A stretch of DNA of 42,221 nt from Fidelibacterota bacterium. Lineage in GTDB: Bacteria; Fidelibacterota; UBA8477; JABMPR01. Under the pieces are notes generated by a model, which did no database searches, had not been told where the DNA came from, and saw nothing but the letters and a program-made list of their open reading frames with translations. The DNA is taken from NCBI GenBank assembly GCA_013202495.1, contig JABMQQ010000163.1:1-42221 (forward strand), given 5' to 3'. Position numbers and translations under genes: made by a program. This document shows positions 7,681-16,412 of this stretch, one piece after another. The first letter of the stretch is position 1; each line of letters starts with the position of its first letter.

Positions 7681-9915
7681 ATGAGTGAAAAGAAGGCTGA
7701 AATGGAAGAAAAGATTTGGCGTAAAGCAGGTCTAACTGACTCTGAATATGAATTATTAACCAAACATATGGGTCGTGAACCCAATACGGTGGAATTGGCC
7801 CTCTATGCTCAGATGTGGTCTGAACATTGTGGCTATACCCATACACGTCCCCTGTTTAAACATTTTCTTACTACGGGTCCACGAATTGTCCAGGGACCGG
7901 GTGAAAACGCAGGTATCGTAGATATTGACGACGATGAGGTCATCACCTTTAAGCTGGAAAGCCACAACCATCCCTCAGCTATTGCACCTTTTCAAGGGGC
8001 GGCAACAGGAGTGGGTGGCATTATAAGGGACATTCTCGCCATGGGTGCTTATCCCATAGCGTCGTTAAACTCTCTGCATTTTGGACATCCAGGTGAACAC
8101 GGGCATACCCGTTGGCTCATTTCAGAAGTCATTCACGGTATCGGTGAATATGGCAATTGTGTTGGTGTTCCTACCGTAGGTGGTGAAGTTAGATTTTCTA
8201 ATGCCTACAAAGGCAATCCTCTGGTAAATGCCATGTGTGTTGGCTTTATGAAAAAATCTGAAATCAAAAAAGCCATCGCCACAGGTGTTGGCAACAGTTT
8301 GATGATTGTAGGCAACCTTACTGGTCGAGATGGAATGGGTGGAGCCAGCTTTGCCTCCAAGGACCTGGAAGAGGAAAACGATGAAGATCGCGGTGCTATT
8401 CAGGTAGGCGATCCCTTTATGGAAAAACTCCTCATCGAAGCCTGTCTCGAAGTTTTTGAAGAAGATTACGTTGTCGGTGTCCAGGATATGGGCGCAGCAG
8501 GTATTTTATCTTCTTCAGTTGAAACTGCCAGTAAAGCAGGCAATGGTGTTGAAATTGATGTCGCTCTTGTTCCCAAGCGCGAAGAGGCCATGCGTCCAGA
8601 AGAGGTCATGATTTCTGAATCTCAGGAGCGTATGCTGCTGATTGTCAAAAAAGGCATGGAAGACAAGGTCAATAAGATTTTTCATAAATGGGATTTACAC
8701 GCCGTTGTGATCGGACATGTTACTGATGATGGTATGTACAGGGTTCTAGAAGATGGAGTAACCGTAGGTGAAGTCCCTGTCTGGTCCCTTATGGATGCAC
8801 CGACTTATATACTTGATGCAGTAGAGCCACCCCATTTAAAAGAAACCATGGCGTTCAAGAACGAACAGGTCGCTCAACCTTCTGATTTGAATGAGGTCCT
8901 GGTGAGGTTACTTGGCGCCCCAGATATTTGCTCTAAAGAGTGGGTTTATAGACAATACGATCATAGAGTTCAGATGAATACGGTGGTGAAACCCGGTTCT
9001 GATGCAGCTATTCTGCGTATCAAAGGTCGCAACAAGGGCATAGGTCTCACTATGGATTCCAATGGCCGCTATTGCTATCTGAATCCCAGACGCGGAGCCC
9101 AGAGTATTGTGGCTGAATCAGCCAGAAATCAGGTGGTTTCCGGTGCCGAGCCTATCGCTATTACAGATGGTCTTAACTTTGGAAATCCTGAAAAACCTGA
9201 AGTCTACTACCAGTTGGAACAATCCATTATTGGTATTAGTGAAGCCTGTAGGGCACTGGACACACCCGTCATTGGCGGAAATGCCAGCCTGTATAATCAA
9301 ACCCCTGAATTTGGGTCTATCTATCCAACTCCAATTATTGGTATGACTGGATTGGTTAAATCATTAGACCATGTTACTACAATGGAATTCAAAAATGAAG
9401 GTGATTTTGTCATCATCATTGGAGAAACCAAGGAAGAATTGGGTGCATCAGAATATTTGGATGTCATTCATAATCTGGTTTCAGGAGATGTGCCTGAGTT
9501 AGATCTTGCCCTGGAACGCAAGGCACAGGATTATGTGCTGGACATCATCCGTAAGGGTCTTGTGAAAAGTGCACATGATCTAGGTGATGGTGGATTGGCT
9601 GTGGCCTTAGCTGAGTCATGTATCGCAGGTGAGTTGGGTGCCAACGTTTCATTGGATCTTGATATGAGAGCAGACGCACTATTGTTCGGTGAAAGCCAGA
9701 CTCGCTTTATGCTATCGGCTGATGAAACCTCAACAGACAAAATAGTTGAATTGGCCGCCAAACAAGGTCTCGAAGCAGCTGTCATTGGACGTGTAACAAA
9801 AGCTAAGAACATTATCATTCACAATATGGACGAGAAGCTCATCGACATTTCTGTTGACGAATGTGGAACAGCTTTTTCAACAGGATTTGATAAATTAATG
9901 AAAACCGATAGTTGA
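7681..9915 (+). CDS. purL: FGAM synthase subunit PurL (small type)
   Basis: This ATP-dependent subunit converts FGAR plus ammonia to FGAM. The length (744) fits the small PurL that works with PurS and PurQ, not the fused enzyme of about 1300 residues. The N-terminus has QMWSEHCGYTHTRPL; later come GPGENAGIVDIDD, FKLESHNHPSAIAPFQGAAT (His-Pro motif), DMGAAGILSSSVE and, in the second half, SAHDLGDGGLAVALAES. Two AIRS-like halves are visible, as expected for the family. It sits 3 bases after purQ and 3 bases before purF. Confidence 0.97.
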   Translation: MSEKKAEMEEKIWRKAGLTDSEYELLTKHMGREPNTVELALYAQMWSEHCGYTHTRPLFKHFLTTGPRIVQGPGENAGIVDIDDDEVITFKLESHNHPSAIAPFQGAATGVGGIIRDILAMGAYPIASLNSLHFGHPGEHGHTRWLISEVIHGIGEYGNCVGVPTVGGEVRFSNAYKGNPLVNAMCVGFMKKSEIKKAIATGVGNSLMIVGNLTGRDGMGGASFASKDLEEENDEDRGAIQVGDPFMEKLLIEACLEVFEEDYVVGVQDMGAAGILSSSVETASKAGNGVEIDVALVPKREEAMRPEEVMISESQERMLLIVKKGMEDKVNKIFHKWDLHAVVIGHVTDDGMYRVLEDGVTVGEVPVWSLMDAPTYILDAVEPPHLKETMAFKNEQVAQPSDLNEVLVRLLGAPDICSKEWVYRQYDHRVQMNTVVKPGSDAAILRIKGRNKGIGLTMDSNGRYCYLNPRRGAQSIVAESARNQVVSGAEPIAITDGLNFGNPEKPEVYYQLEQSIIGISEACRALDTPVIGGNASLYNQTPEFGSIYPTPIIGMTGLVKSLDHVTTMEFKNEGDFVIIIGETKEELGASEYLDVIHNLVSGDVPELDLALERKAQDYVLDIIRKGLVKSAHDLGDGGLAVALAESCIAGELGANVSLDLDMRADALLFGESQTRFMLSADETSTDKIVELAAKQGLEAAVIGRVTKAKNIIIHNMDEKLIDISVDECGTAFSTGFDKLMKTDS

Positions 9916-9918
9916 TCT

Positions 9919-11298
9919 ATGCGTGATAAACTGAATGAAGAATGCGGTGTCTTTGGTATTTATAACACCAGACCTGAAGATACCTCAAAATTAGTCTACT
10001 ATGGCCTTTTTGCACTACAACATCGAGGTCAAGAGAGCGCTGGGATTGCCATCAGCGATGGCCAGCAGATCAACTACTATAAGGATGAGGGACTTGTACA
10101 AGAGGTCTTCGATCCCAAGTTGCTTAATTTTCTCCATGGGAATCATGGTATTGGGCACGTTCGATATAGTACAACAGGGGGAACGACCTACGAAAACGCC
10201 CAACCCGTAGTTATTGTCAGTTCGCAAGGACAAATGGCCTTGGCTCATAATGGTAATCTGGTGAATACCAAAGCGCTCATGGGAGAATTAGAATCCCAGG
10301 GAGCAACATTTCAATCTAGCACAGATTCTGAAACCATTTTAAAGCTGGTTGCCAAAAATGCCATGGAGACTGGTGATGTTACAGAAGCAATCAAGAAAAC
10401 CATGGCTGTTATCAGGGGTGGTTATGCGATTCTCCTGTTAACCCAGGATAAACTTTATGCATTTCGTGATCCCATGGGTCTCAGACCACTGATTATGGGA
10501 CGTATGGACGATTCCTTTGTGTTTGCTTCAGAAAGCTGCGCTATTGATTCTGTGAAGGGTGATATCATTCGAGACGTTAAGCCTGGAGAAATTATCTGTG
10601 TAGATGCTGATGGTATCCATTCAGAGCAAACCAAGGTCAGTACAACGCATATCTGCTCCTTCGAATATGTCTACTTCGCAAGGACTGATTCGGTAATTGA
10701 CGGTCTTAATGTGTACGAAGCCAGAATCAATATGGGCAAGCGACTATTTAAGGAAACAGGTCGCAAGGCTGATATTGTCATTGATATTCCAGATTCAGGG
10801 ACTTCAGCTGCTTTGGGATACTCCCAAGCCTCTGGGGTTCCATTTGATAAGGGATTCTACAGGAACGCCTATATCGGTCGAACCTTTATCAGTCCAAAGC
10901 AGGATATGCGTGAGATCGGTGTGAATTTCAAACTTTCTCCTATTCGGAGAAATGTTGAGGGCAAAAGCGTCATTATGATTGATGATTCCATAGTACGGGG
11001 AACCACCATCACCCGTATTGTCAAATCTCTAAGAAGAGCTGGAGCCACAGAAGTTCATGTGATGATCACCAGTCCTCCCGTGAAGTATAGCTGCTATTAT
11101 GGAATCGATACTCCAGACAGATCAAAACTTATTGCTGCCAAAAAACCCATTGAGGATATTGGTATTGAGATTGGTGCAGATAGCCTATCATATCTATCTC
11201 ACGAAGGTCTGGCTGATTGCCTGAAAAAATCTGGTTTAGGTACCTGTATGGCCTGTTTTGATGGCAATTATCCCGTTCCGGTTGAGGAAAGCAAATGA
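9919..11298 (+). CDS. purF: Amidophosphoribosyltransferase PurF (Fe-S type)
   Basis: PurF commits PRPP to purine synthesis by forming phosphoribosylamine. The N-terminal Ntn glutaminase begins after an 8-residue propeptide: MRDKLNEE then CGVFGIY, with Cys9 the nucleophile. The PRTase PRPP loop is VIMIDDSIVRGTTI. Four cysteines, C246, C392 and the C443-x-x-C446 pair (GTCMACF), match the [4Fe-4S] ligands of the Bacillus-type enzyme, which suggests oxygen-sensitive turnover and feedback inhibition by AMP/GMP (family knowledge). Its stop overlaps the purM start as ATGA. Confidence 0.96.
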   Translation: MRDKLNEECGVFGIYNTRPEDTSKLVYYGLFALQHRGQESAGIAISDGQQINYYKDEGLVQEVFDPKLLNFLHGNHGIGHVRYSTTGGTTYENAQPVVIVSSQGQMALAHNGNLVNTKALMGELESQGATFQSSTDSETILKLVAKNAMETGDVTEAIKKTMAVIRGGYAILLLTQDKLYAFRDPMGLRPLIMGRMDDSFVFASESCAIDSVKGDIIRDVKPGEIICVDADGIHSEQTKVSTTHICSFEYVYFARTDSVIDGLNVYEARINMGKRLFKETGRKADIVIDIPDSGTSAALGYSQASGVPFDKGFYRNAYIGRTFISPKQDMREIGVNFKLSPIRRNVEGKSVIMIDDSIVRGTTITRIVKSLRRAGATEVHVMITSPPVKYSCYYGIDTPDRSKLIAAKKPIEDIGIEIGADSLSYLSHEGLADCLKKSGLGTCMACFDGNYPVPVEESK

Positions 11299-12317
11299 GC
11301 GTAGACTACAAAGATGCCGGTGTAAACATCGGGAAGGGCTATGAAGCCGTTCAAAGAATCAAAAAAGATGTTGAATCCACCCATGGACCTGAGGTCGTGG
11401 GGGGCATTGGTGGCTTTGGAGGTATGTTTGCACCTGATGTTTCAGGGATGACACAACCAATTCTTGTTTCTGGTACCGACGGGGTTGGTACAAAACTTAA
11501 GCTGGCATTTGCACTGGATAAACACGACAGCATTGGGATTGACTGTGTTGCGATGTGTGTGAATGATGTCATCTGCGTCGGTGCAAAGCCATTGTTCTTC
11601 CTTGATTATATAGCTACTGGAAAGCTTGAACCTCAACAGGTTGAAGGTATCGTGGCCGGCATTGCTGAGGGTTGTCGTCAGAGTGGTGCCGCTCTGGTTG
11701 GGGGTGAAACTGCCGAGATGCCAGGTTTCTATGCCAGGGGTGAATACGATGTGGCTGGATTTACGGTTGGAATGGTTGATCAGCCAGATATGATTGATGG
11801 TAAGGCTGTGAAAGATGGAGATGTGATCATCGGATTGTCTTCTTCAGGGGTCCACTCAAACGGTTTTTCTCTGGTAAGAAAACTATTCCCCGAGGATCAT
11901 TGGAATGAAAGTTTTGACGATTCCACATTGGGTGAAACCTTACTTACTCCTACAAAAATTTATGTAAAATCAGTACTCAGTGTCATGGAAAATCATTCCA
12001 TTCATGCTATCGCTCATATTACGGGTGGAGGGTTTATCGAAAATATTCCCCGCGCCTATCCCGACCAATTTCAGGCAGTTATTAATAAGGGGAGTTGGCC
12101 CCTCCACAGCATTTTTAACCTGATCCAAGAAACTTCTCTGCTTGATGATGATGCCATGTACAACACTTTCAATATGGGAATTGGGATGGTGATGATTGTG
12201 ACAGCTGAGGATATCGATCCAATTCTAGCTCAATTGAGGGAGATGGGTGAACAGGCTTCACAGATTGGCTATATAAAGAATAGAAATAATGGAGAATCAC
12301 CTATATGCTTCGAATAG
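11295..12317 (+). CDS. purM: AIR synthase PurM
   Basis: It cyclises FGAM to AIR with ATP. The 340-residue protein begins VDYKDAGVNIGKGYEAV, followed by GGFGGMFAPDVS, LVSGTDGVGTKLKLAF, DCVAMCVNDVICVGAKPLFF, GCRQSGAALVGGETAEMPG and, further on, AHITGGGFIENIPRAYP. All are standard PurM blocks. It overlaps purF by four bases and purN by 13, so the three are probably translated as a coupled group. Confidence 0.97.
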   Translation: MSVDYKDAGVNIGKGYEAVQRIKKDVESTHGPEVVGGIGGFGGMFAPDVSGMTQPILVSGTDGVGTKLKLAFALDKHDSIGIDCVAMCVNDVICVGAKPLFFLDYIATGKLEPQQVEGIVAGIAEGCRQSGAALVGGETAEMPGFYARGEYDVAGFTVGMVDQPDMIDGKAVKDGDVIIGLSSSGVHSNGFSLVRKLFPEDHWNESFDDSTLGETLLTPTKIYVKSVLSVMENHSIHAIAHITGGGFIENIPRAYPDQFQAVINKGSWPLHSIFNLIQETSLLDDDAMYNTFNMGIGMVMIVTAEDIDPILAQLREMGEQASQIGYIKNRNNGESPICFE

Positions 12318-12931
12318 GTGTCCTGGTTTCCGGCGGCGGTACGAATTTACAAGCCATTATTGATGGTATCGAGTCGGGCTACATCCCTGATGCAAGTATT
12401 GAGCTAGTCATCTCCAATAAGAAAAACGCCTATGCGCTTACCCGTGCAGCTGAAGCAAATATTGAAACCTCCATCATTGGGAGAAAGCAATTTGAATCTC
12501 CAGAGGCATTTGATGAGGCGCTAGCCGACTGTCTAAAGGCTGCCAACATCGATCTGGTGCTCCTCGCTGGATTTATGGCCATACTGGGCCCCGGTTTTTT
12601 TACAGATTTTAAAAATAAAGTAATGAATGTGCATCCTGCGCTTATACCCGCCTTCTCAGGGCCAGGTTATTATGGATTAAGAGTCCATGAATCTGTTCTT
12701 GATACTGGCTGTAAGGTCACAGGTGCCAGCGTTCATTTCGTGACACCTGAGGTGGATGCCGGTCCGATTATCCTGCAGAAGTCTGTGGAAGTTAAACAGG
12801 GGGATGATCCTGAAACTCTACAACGCAGGGTCATGGAAGAGGCAGAGTGGAAGATTTATCCTGAAGCAGTTCGATTATTCGCCCTGGGATTTCTGGAAGT
12901 CCGTGGGCAACACGTATATATAAACAATTGA
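12305..12931 (+). CDS. purN: Phosphoribosylglycinamide formyltransferase PurN
   Basis: It transfers a formyl group from 10-formyl-THF to GAR. The N-terminus RIGVLVSGGGTNLQAII is the phosphate-binding motif. The active site shows NVHPALIPAFSGPGYYG, with Asn and His of the catalytic set, and later VTPEVDAGPII with the catalytic Asp. The length of 208 is normal. The segment after HPALIPAF reads SGPGYYGLRVHESVL, a common variant of the more frequent FPGLHAxxQAL. The 13-base overlap with purM supports coupling. Confidence 0.95.
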   Translation: MLRIGVLVSGGGTNLQAIIDGIESGYIPDASIELVISNKKNAYALTRAAEANIETSIIGRKQFESPEAFDEALADCLKAANIDLVLLAGFMAILGPGFFTDFKNKVMNVHPALIPAFSGPGYYGLRVHESVLDTGCKVTGASVHFVTPEVDAGPIILQKSVEVKQGDDPETLQRRVMEEAEWKIYPEAVRLFALGFLEVRGQHVYINN

Positions 12932-12960
12932 AACAAAGAATAAGATCTAGGGAGTAGGGA

Positions 12961-14499
12961 ATGAAACGTGCGTTGATCAGTGTCTCTGATAAGAGCGGGG
13001 TATTAGAGTTAGCTCAGGTACTCAACGAAAAGGGTGTAGAAATTATTTCCACTGGCGGTACGGCTAAACTGCTGACAGACAATGATATACCAGTGATTGG
13101 AATTAGTGATATTACTGGATTTCCAGAGTGTCTGGGAGGACGTGTCAAAACCCTTCAGCCAAAGATTCATGGTGGAATTCTGGCTAATCGTAAGATTGAA
13201 GCTCATCTTGCAGAAGCAGATGAATTGGGTATCCCCATGATTGATCTTGTCGTTGTGAATTTATATCCATTCAAGGCAACCATCCTCAAACCAGGTGTAA
13301 CCATGGCCGATGCTATCGAAAATATTGACATCGGGGGAGTGACGCTCATCCGCGCAGCTGGCAAAAATTCTGATTCAGTCACATTACTTACTGATCCAGA
13401 TGATTATCCTGGTTTTGTTGAAGGCTTTAAGACAGGTACCCTCAATGATGCCTTCCGGAAAAACATGGCACTCAAAGGTTTTCGTCACACAGCTTCATAT
13501 GATACTCTGATCAGTCAATATCTGGCTAAGGAGCTGGGGGATAGTGAGTTACCAGAGCAAATGTCTATGACATATGAGAAACAGCAGAGTTTGAGATATG
13601 GCGAGAATCCCCATCAATCCGCAGCATTTTACCGCGAAGTGTCCCTCCTTGATGGCCGTTTGAGTGGTGCCGTTCAACTTCATGGAAAAGAGCTCTCGTA
13701 TAACAATATTGGTGATGCTTCAGCAGCCATCGAAATGATCCGAGAATTTACAGATCCTACTGTGGTAGCCTTAAAACATGCTAATCCATGCGGAGTGGGT
13801 ACAGCAGATACTCTTTTTGGCGCTTATGAGCGAGCATATAAGGCAGACCCAGTCTCAATCTTTGGTGGGATTGTCGTGCTCAATGGAGAGGTGGATGAAG
13901 CAACCGCTATGGAGATGAACAAGATTTTCCTCGAGATTGTTATTGCCCCTGCATATTCCGAAGCCGCCTTAGCTGTCCTCAAGAAAAAGAAGAATCTGAG
14001 ACTTCTTCAGTTGGCAGATATTATGAATCCTGTAACTCCAGAACCATATTTCTACAAGAAGGTTGATGGTGGACTGCTGATTCAGGAAGCCGATCATCAT
14101 GTTATGGATGATGAAAATTATAAGGTCGTTACCGAAAAACAACCTACAGAGCGGGAGTGGGCAGATCTGAAACTGGCCTGGAAGGTTGTCAAACACGCCA
14201 AATCTAATGCTATCGTGGTTGTGAAAGATGGTGCCACCCAGGGTGTTGGAGCAGGTCAGACCAGTCGTATCTGGGCGGTGGACAATGCTTTGGACCGCAG
14301 CAAGAGTTCGACCGAAGGATCCTCATTGGCCTCAGATGCATTTTTCCCTTTCTCGGATTCTGTCGAGAAAGCACACACAGCAGGTGTAACTGCTATCATT
14401 CAACCAGGTGGTTCAGTCAGAGATGAAGATTCTATCGCTGCCTGTGATAAGTATGGGATTTCAATGGTCCTGACAGGTATGAGGCATTTCAAACACTGA
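12961..14499 (+). CDS. purH: Bifunctional AICAR transformylase / IMP cyclohydrolase PurH
   Basis: PurH catalyses the last two steps to IMP. The N-terminal IMP cyclohydrolase domain (about 1-190) begins RALISVSDKSGVLELAQ and has EIISTGGTAKLL and GGRVKTLQPKIHGGIL. The AICAR transformylase domain includes LRYGENPHQSAAFY, VALKHANPCGVG and, near the end, DAFFPFSDSVEKA and IIQPGGSVRDEDSI. The length of 512 is typical. It starts 29 bases after purN and is the last gene of the unbroken pyr-pur run; a change of gene type follows. Confidence 0.97.
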   Translation: MKRALISVSDKSGVLELAQVLNEKGVEIISTGGTAKLLTDNDIPVIGISDITGFPECLGGRVKTLQPKIHGGILANRKIEAHLAEADELGIPMIDLVVVNLYPFKATILKPGVTMADAIENIDIGGVTLIRAAGKNSDSVTLLTDPDDYPGFVEGFKTGTLNDAFRKNMALKGFRHTASYDTLISQYLAKELGDSELPEQMSMTYEKQQSLRYGENPHQSAAFYREVSLLDGRLSGAVQLHGKELSYNNIGDASAAIEMIREFTDPTVVALKHANPCGVGTADTLFGAYERAYKADPVSIFGGIVVLNGEVDEATAMEMNKIFLEIVIAPAYSEAALAVLKKKKNLRLLQLADIMNPVTPEPYFYKKVDGGLLIQEADHHVMDDENYKVVTEKQPTEREWADLKLAWKVVKHAKSNAIVVVKDGATQGVGAGQTSRIWAVDNALDRSKSSTEGSSLASDAFFPFSDSVEKAHTAGVTAIIQPGGSVRDEDSIAACDKYGISMVLTGMRHFKH

Positions 14500-14520
14500 T
14501 TTTTGCTTTAGTGTAAGATG

Positions 14521-14578
14521 GCTGACACTTACTGTCTGATTTGTATTTGACTGTAGGGGAAGAATACTAATATTGTCA
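14521..14578 (+). promoter_or_regulatory. Shared promoter-like module upstream of the His-rich lipoprotein gene
   Basis: GCTGACACTTA (14521-14531) is followed 49 bases from its start by ATATTGTCA (14570-14578). The same pair with the same 49-base offset occurs at 16304-16361 before the Cys/His-rich lipoprotein gene. Between them lies TTGACT (14547-14552), which with TATTGT (14571-14576, 18-base spacer) can be read as -35/-10. The GTG start is 59 bases after the second motif begins. The conserved upstream motif may be a regulator site. Confidence 0.5.
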
Positions 14579-14628
14579 TGAAAAATAAACTGAGCTAAAG
14601 TTGCTCATAATCTAGTGAGGGAGTATCC

Positions 14629-15189
14629 GTGAAAAAATTAGCCCTGTTAATGATAGTTGCCAGCCTATTTGTCTGGACCTGTAGTTCCAAACATGAGCAT
14701 CCCGGTGCTTTTGCAGAAAAAAGCGCTGTACAGGAGCACGGTGGACAGGAACATGGTGGAAAAGAGCATGGTGGTCAAGAGCACGGTGGACAAGAACATG
14801 GTGGAAAAGAGCATGGCGGAGAAGCCGTACAGACTTTTACAGCCGCTGATATCAAAGGTGCCATGAATGCATATATTACTATGCGTGAAGATGAAGGTAT
14901 TTTCAAAATAACAGATGAGAAAACGGATGAAGAATTACAGCTAAAATTTGTAAAAATTCACGATCCGGTTAGAAAAATTGAGGGTAAGGGATTTTTTGCC
15001 TGTACAGATTTTGAAGTCGTAGGAGAATCGGGAAAACTGTATGATCTGGATTTCTGGCTCAACCCAGAAGATGGCAGCTTAAAGGTTACTGAAGAGAAGA
15101 TACATAAGCACCCCATGAAAACAGAGGCAGGTTGGGAAAAGAAAGCCCGCTATACATTTATCAACGATAACCCCGTAGAGATTGACTAG
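14629..15189 (+). CDS. Predicted lipoprotein with EHGG tandem repeats (putative metal binding)
   Basis: The function is not known to me. The N-terminus is a signal peptide ending at Cys18 (FVWTC), an imperfect lipobox, so membrane anchoring is likely. Residues 36-64 are six EHGG units joined by Q or K, giving an exposed His-rich stretch that could bind metal ions. Residues about 68-186 form a compact, mostly polar domain with ADIKGAMNAYI, DPVRKIEGKGFFACTDFE and YDLDFWLNPEDGSLKVTE, which looks like a small periplasmic conserved domain. The GTG start at 14629 follows GAGGGAG. It precedes the transglutaminase-like gene by 15 bases, so they probably form an operon. Confidence 0.75.
   Translation: MKKLALLMIVASLFVWTCSSKHEHPGAFAEKSAVQEHGGQEHGGKEHGGQEHGGQEHGGKEHGGEAVQTFTAADIKGAMNAYITMREDEGIFKITDEKTDEELQLKFVKIHDPVRKIEGKGFFACTDFEVVGESGKLYDLDFWLNPEDGSLKVTEEKIHKHPMKTEAGWEKKARYTFINDNPVEID
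14734..14823 (+). repeat. Tandem 45-bp duplication built of 15-bp EHGG units
   Basis: Six 15-base units coding for EHGG plus Q, K or E run in frame. They group into two 45-base copies, 14734-14778 and 14779-14823, that differ at only a few third positions. This shows a recent unit duplication inside the lipoprotein gene. Confidence 0.85.
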
Positions 15190-15204
15190 GAAAACTTCAG
15201 CATA

Positions 15205-16224
15205 ATGAAACACTTCTTGAATAAAATAGTGCTTTTGAGCCTGTTGCTAGTAGTGGGCTTGATGGTCTCCTGTGCCTGTCCTTTGAAGGACACACCTGTG
15301 ACCCAAACAGAGGATGTCCAGAAGCATGAGGAGGATCGACGATTCTCTTTCACCTATTCTGTACAAGTTCATCCCACAGATGAAGCTCTGGATATATTTT
15401 TGCCAGTAGCCCAGAGCAACACCCAGCAAACCATTCTGGATGTTGCCATCGAATCAAACATCAAGGGTAGGTTTGGTCAAGAAGTGCTTTATGGGAACAA
15501 ATATTGGCATGCAAATCTTCCCCAGGGAACTTCTGATACGCTGGATATACGACTGACATACCAGGTCGCCCGACAAACAAACTCCATTGAATATCGCGAA
15601 ACCCTGGATATGCCAATTTTATCTGAAAGAGATAAAGAGCTCTTCCTCAATGCAAATTCACGTGTACCTGTAGCCGGAGAATTGGTTGACAGCATTCGTA
15701 CCGCTCTGGCACCTGCCGAACCGATGTCCCTGGATAAGGCTCGCTCTATCTACGATTATGTTGTTGGTAATATGGAGTATAAGAAAGTAGGGACTGGTTG
15801 GGGAAATGGTGATACTTACTGGGCTTGTAGTGAAAAGTATGGAAATTGTACAGACTTCCATGCATTATTCATCTCCCTGGCCCGAGTAGAGCAGATTCCA
15901 TCCCGTTTTGAAATTGGTTTTCCAGTACCTCTTGATAAGGATTCTGGAACCATTTCTGGTTACCATTGTTGGGTAAATTTTTATTTACCTGAATCTGGAT
16001 GGTTTCCCATAGATGCATCAGAAGCAAAAAAAGATTTAAGCAAACAGGATCTTCTTTTTGGCACTCAACCTTCTGATCGTCTTCAATTTACTATAGGTAG
16101 AGACCTGGACTTAGGCGAGGGACACAATAGTGGTCCGTTGAATTATTTTATCTATCCTCATATCGAGCAAAACGGTAAGATATATTCAGATTACACCCGT
16201 TCATTTGAGTATAAAAAAAGCTAA
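15205..16224 (+). CDS. Transglutaminase-like lipoprotein
   Basis: The protein has a signal peptide with a lipobox at Cys23 (LMVSC). A beta-rich N-terminal part (about 45-135) precedes a transglutaminase-core domain with an intact triad: Cys215 in YGNCTDFHALFISLAR, His254 in GYHCWVNFYLP and Asp270 in GWFPIDASEA. Family members of this type act as cysteine proteases or amide-bond enzymes in the cell envelope; the substrate cannot be read from sequence. It is 15 bases downstream of the His-rich lipoprotein gene with only a weak ribosome site (AGGAAAA, 14 bases upstream), so coupled expression is probable. Confidence 0.85.
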   Translation: MKHFLNKIVLLSLLLVVGLMVSCACPLKDTPVTQTEDVQKHEEDRRFSFTYSVQVHPTDEALDIFLPVAQSNTQQTILDVAIESNIKGRFGQEVLYGNKYWHANLPQGTSDTLDIRLTYQVARQTNSIEYRETLDMPILSERDKELFLNANSRVPVAGELVDSIRTALAPAEPMSLDKARSIYDYVVGNMEYKKVGTGWGNGDTYWACSEKYGNCTDFHALFISLARVEQIPSRFEIGFPVPLDKDSGTISGYHCWVNFYLPESGWFPIDASEAKKDLSKQDLLFGTQPSDRLQFTIGRDLDLGEGHNSGPLNYFIYPHIEQNGKIYSDYTRSFEYKKS

Positions 16225-16248
16225 TACTTAACATCCCTATTTATTTAC

Positions 16249-16272
16249 TGGAGTTCTAGCCGCGGAACTCCA
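16249..16272 (+). other. Hairpin downstream of the transglutaminase-like gene
   Basis: TGGAGTTC (16249-16256) pairs perfectly with GAACTCCA (16265-16272) around an 8-base loop, 25 bases after the stop. No T-run follows on the plus strand, so it is at best a weak terminator or an mRNA 3' end stabiliser. Confidence 0.4.
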
Positions 16273-16303
16273 AACCCAGTCTGTAATTACTTATTGTCGG
16301 ATT

Positions 16304-16361
16304 GCTGACGCTTATAGTTGCGATTAACATTGTTTTTCAACGCTTAGAATTGATATTGTCA
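16304..16361 (+). promoter_or_regulatory. Shared promoter-like module upstream of the Cys/His-rich lipoprotein gene
   Basis: GCTGACGCTTA (16304-16314) and ATATTGTCA (16353-16361) repeat the pair seen at 14521-14578 with identical 49-base spacing. TTGTTT (16330-16335) takes the -35 position, with TATTGT (16354-16359) 18 bases on as a candidate -10. The GTG start is 60 bases after the second motif. A small hairpin, GGATGC/GCATCC (16363-16379), lies just downstream in the presumed leader. Confidence 0.5.
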
Positions 16362-16412
16362 AGGATGCAGGAAGCATCCAGATGACACTTTAAAATTTAA
16401 GGGAGAATATTT

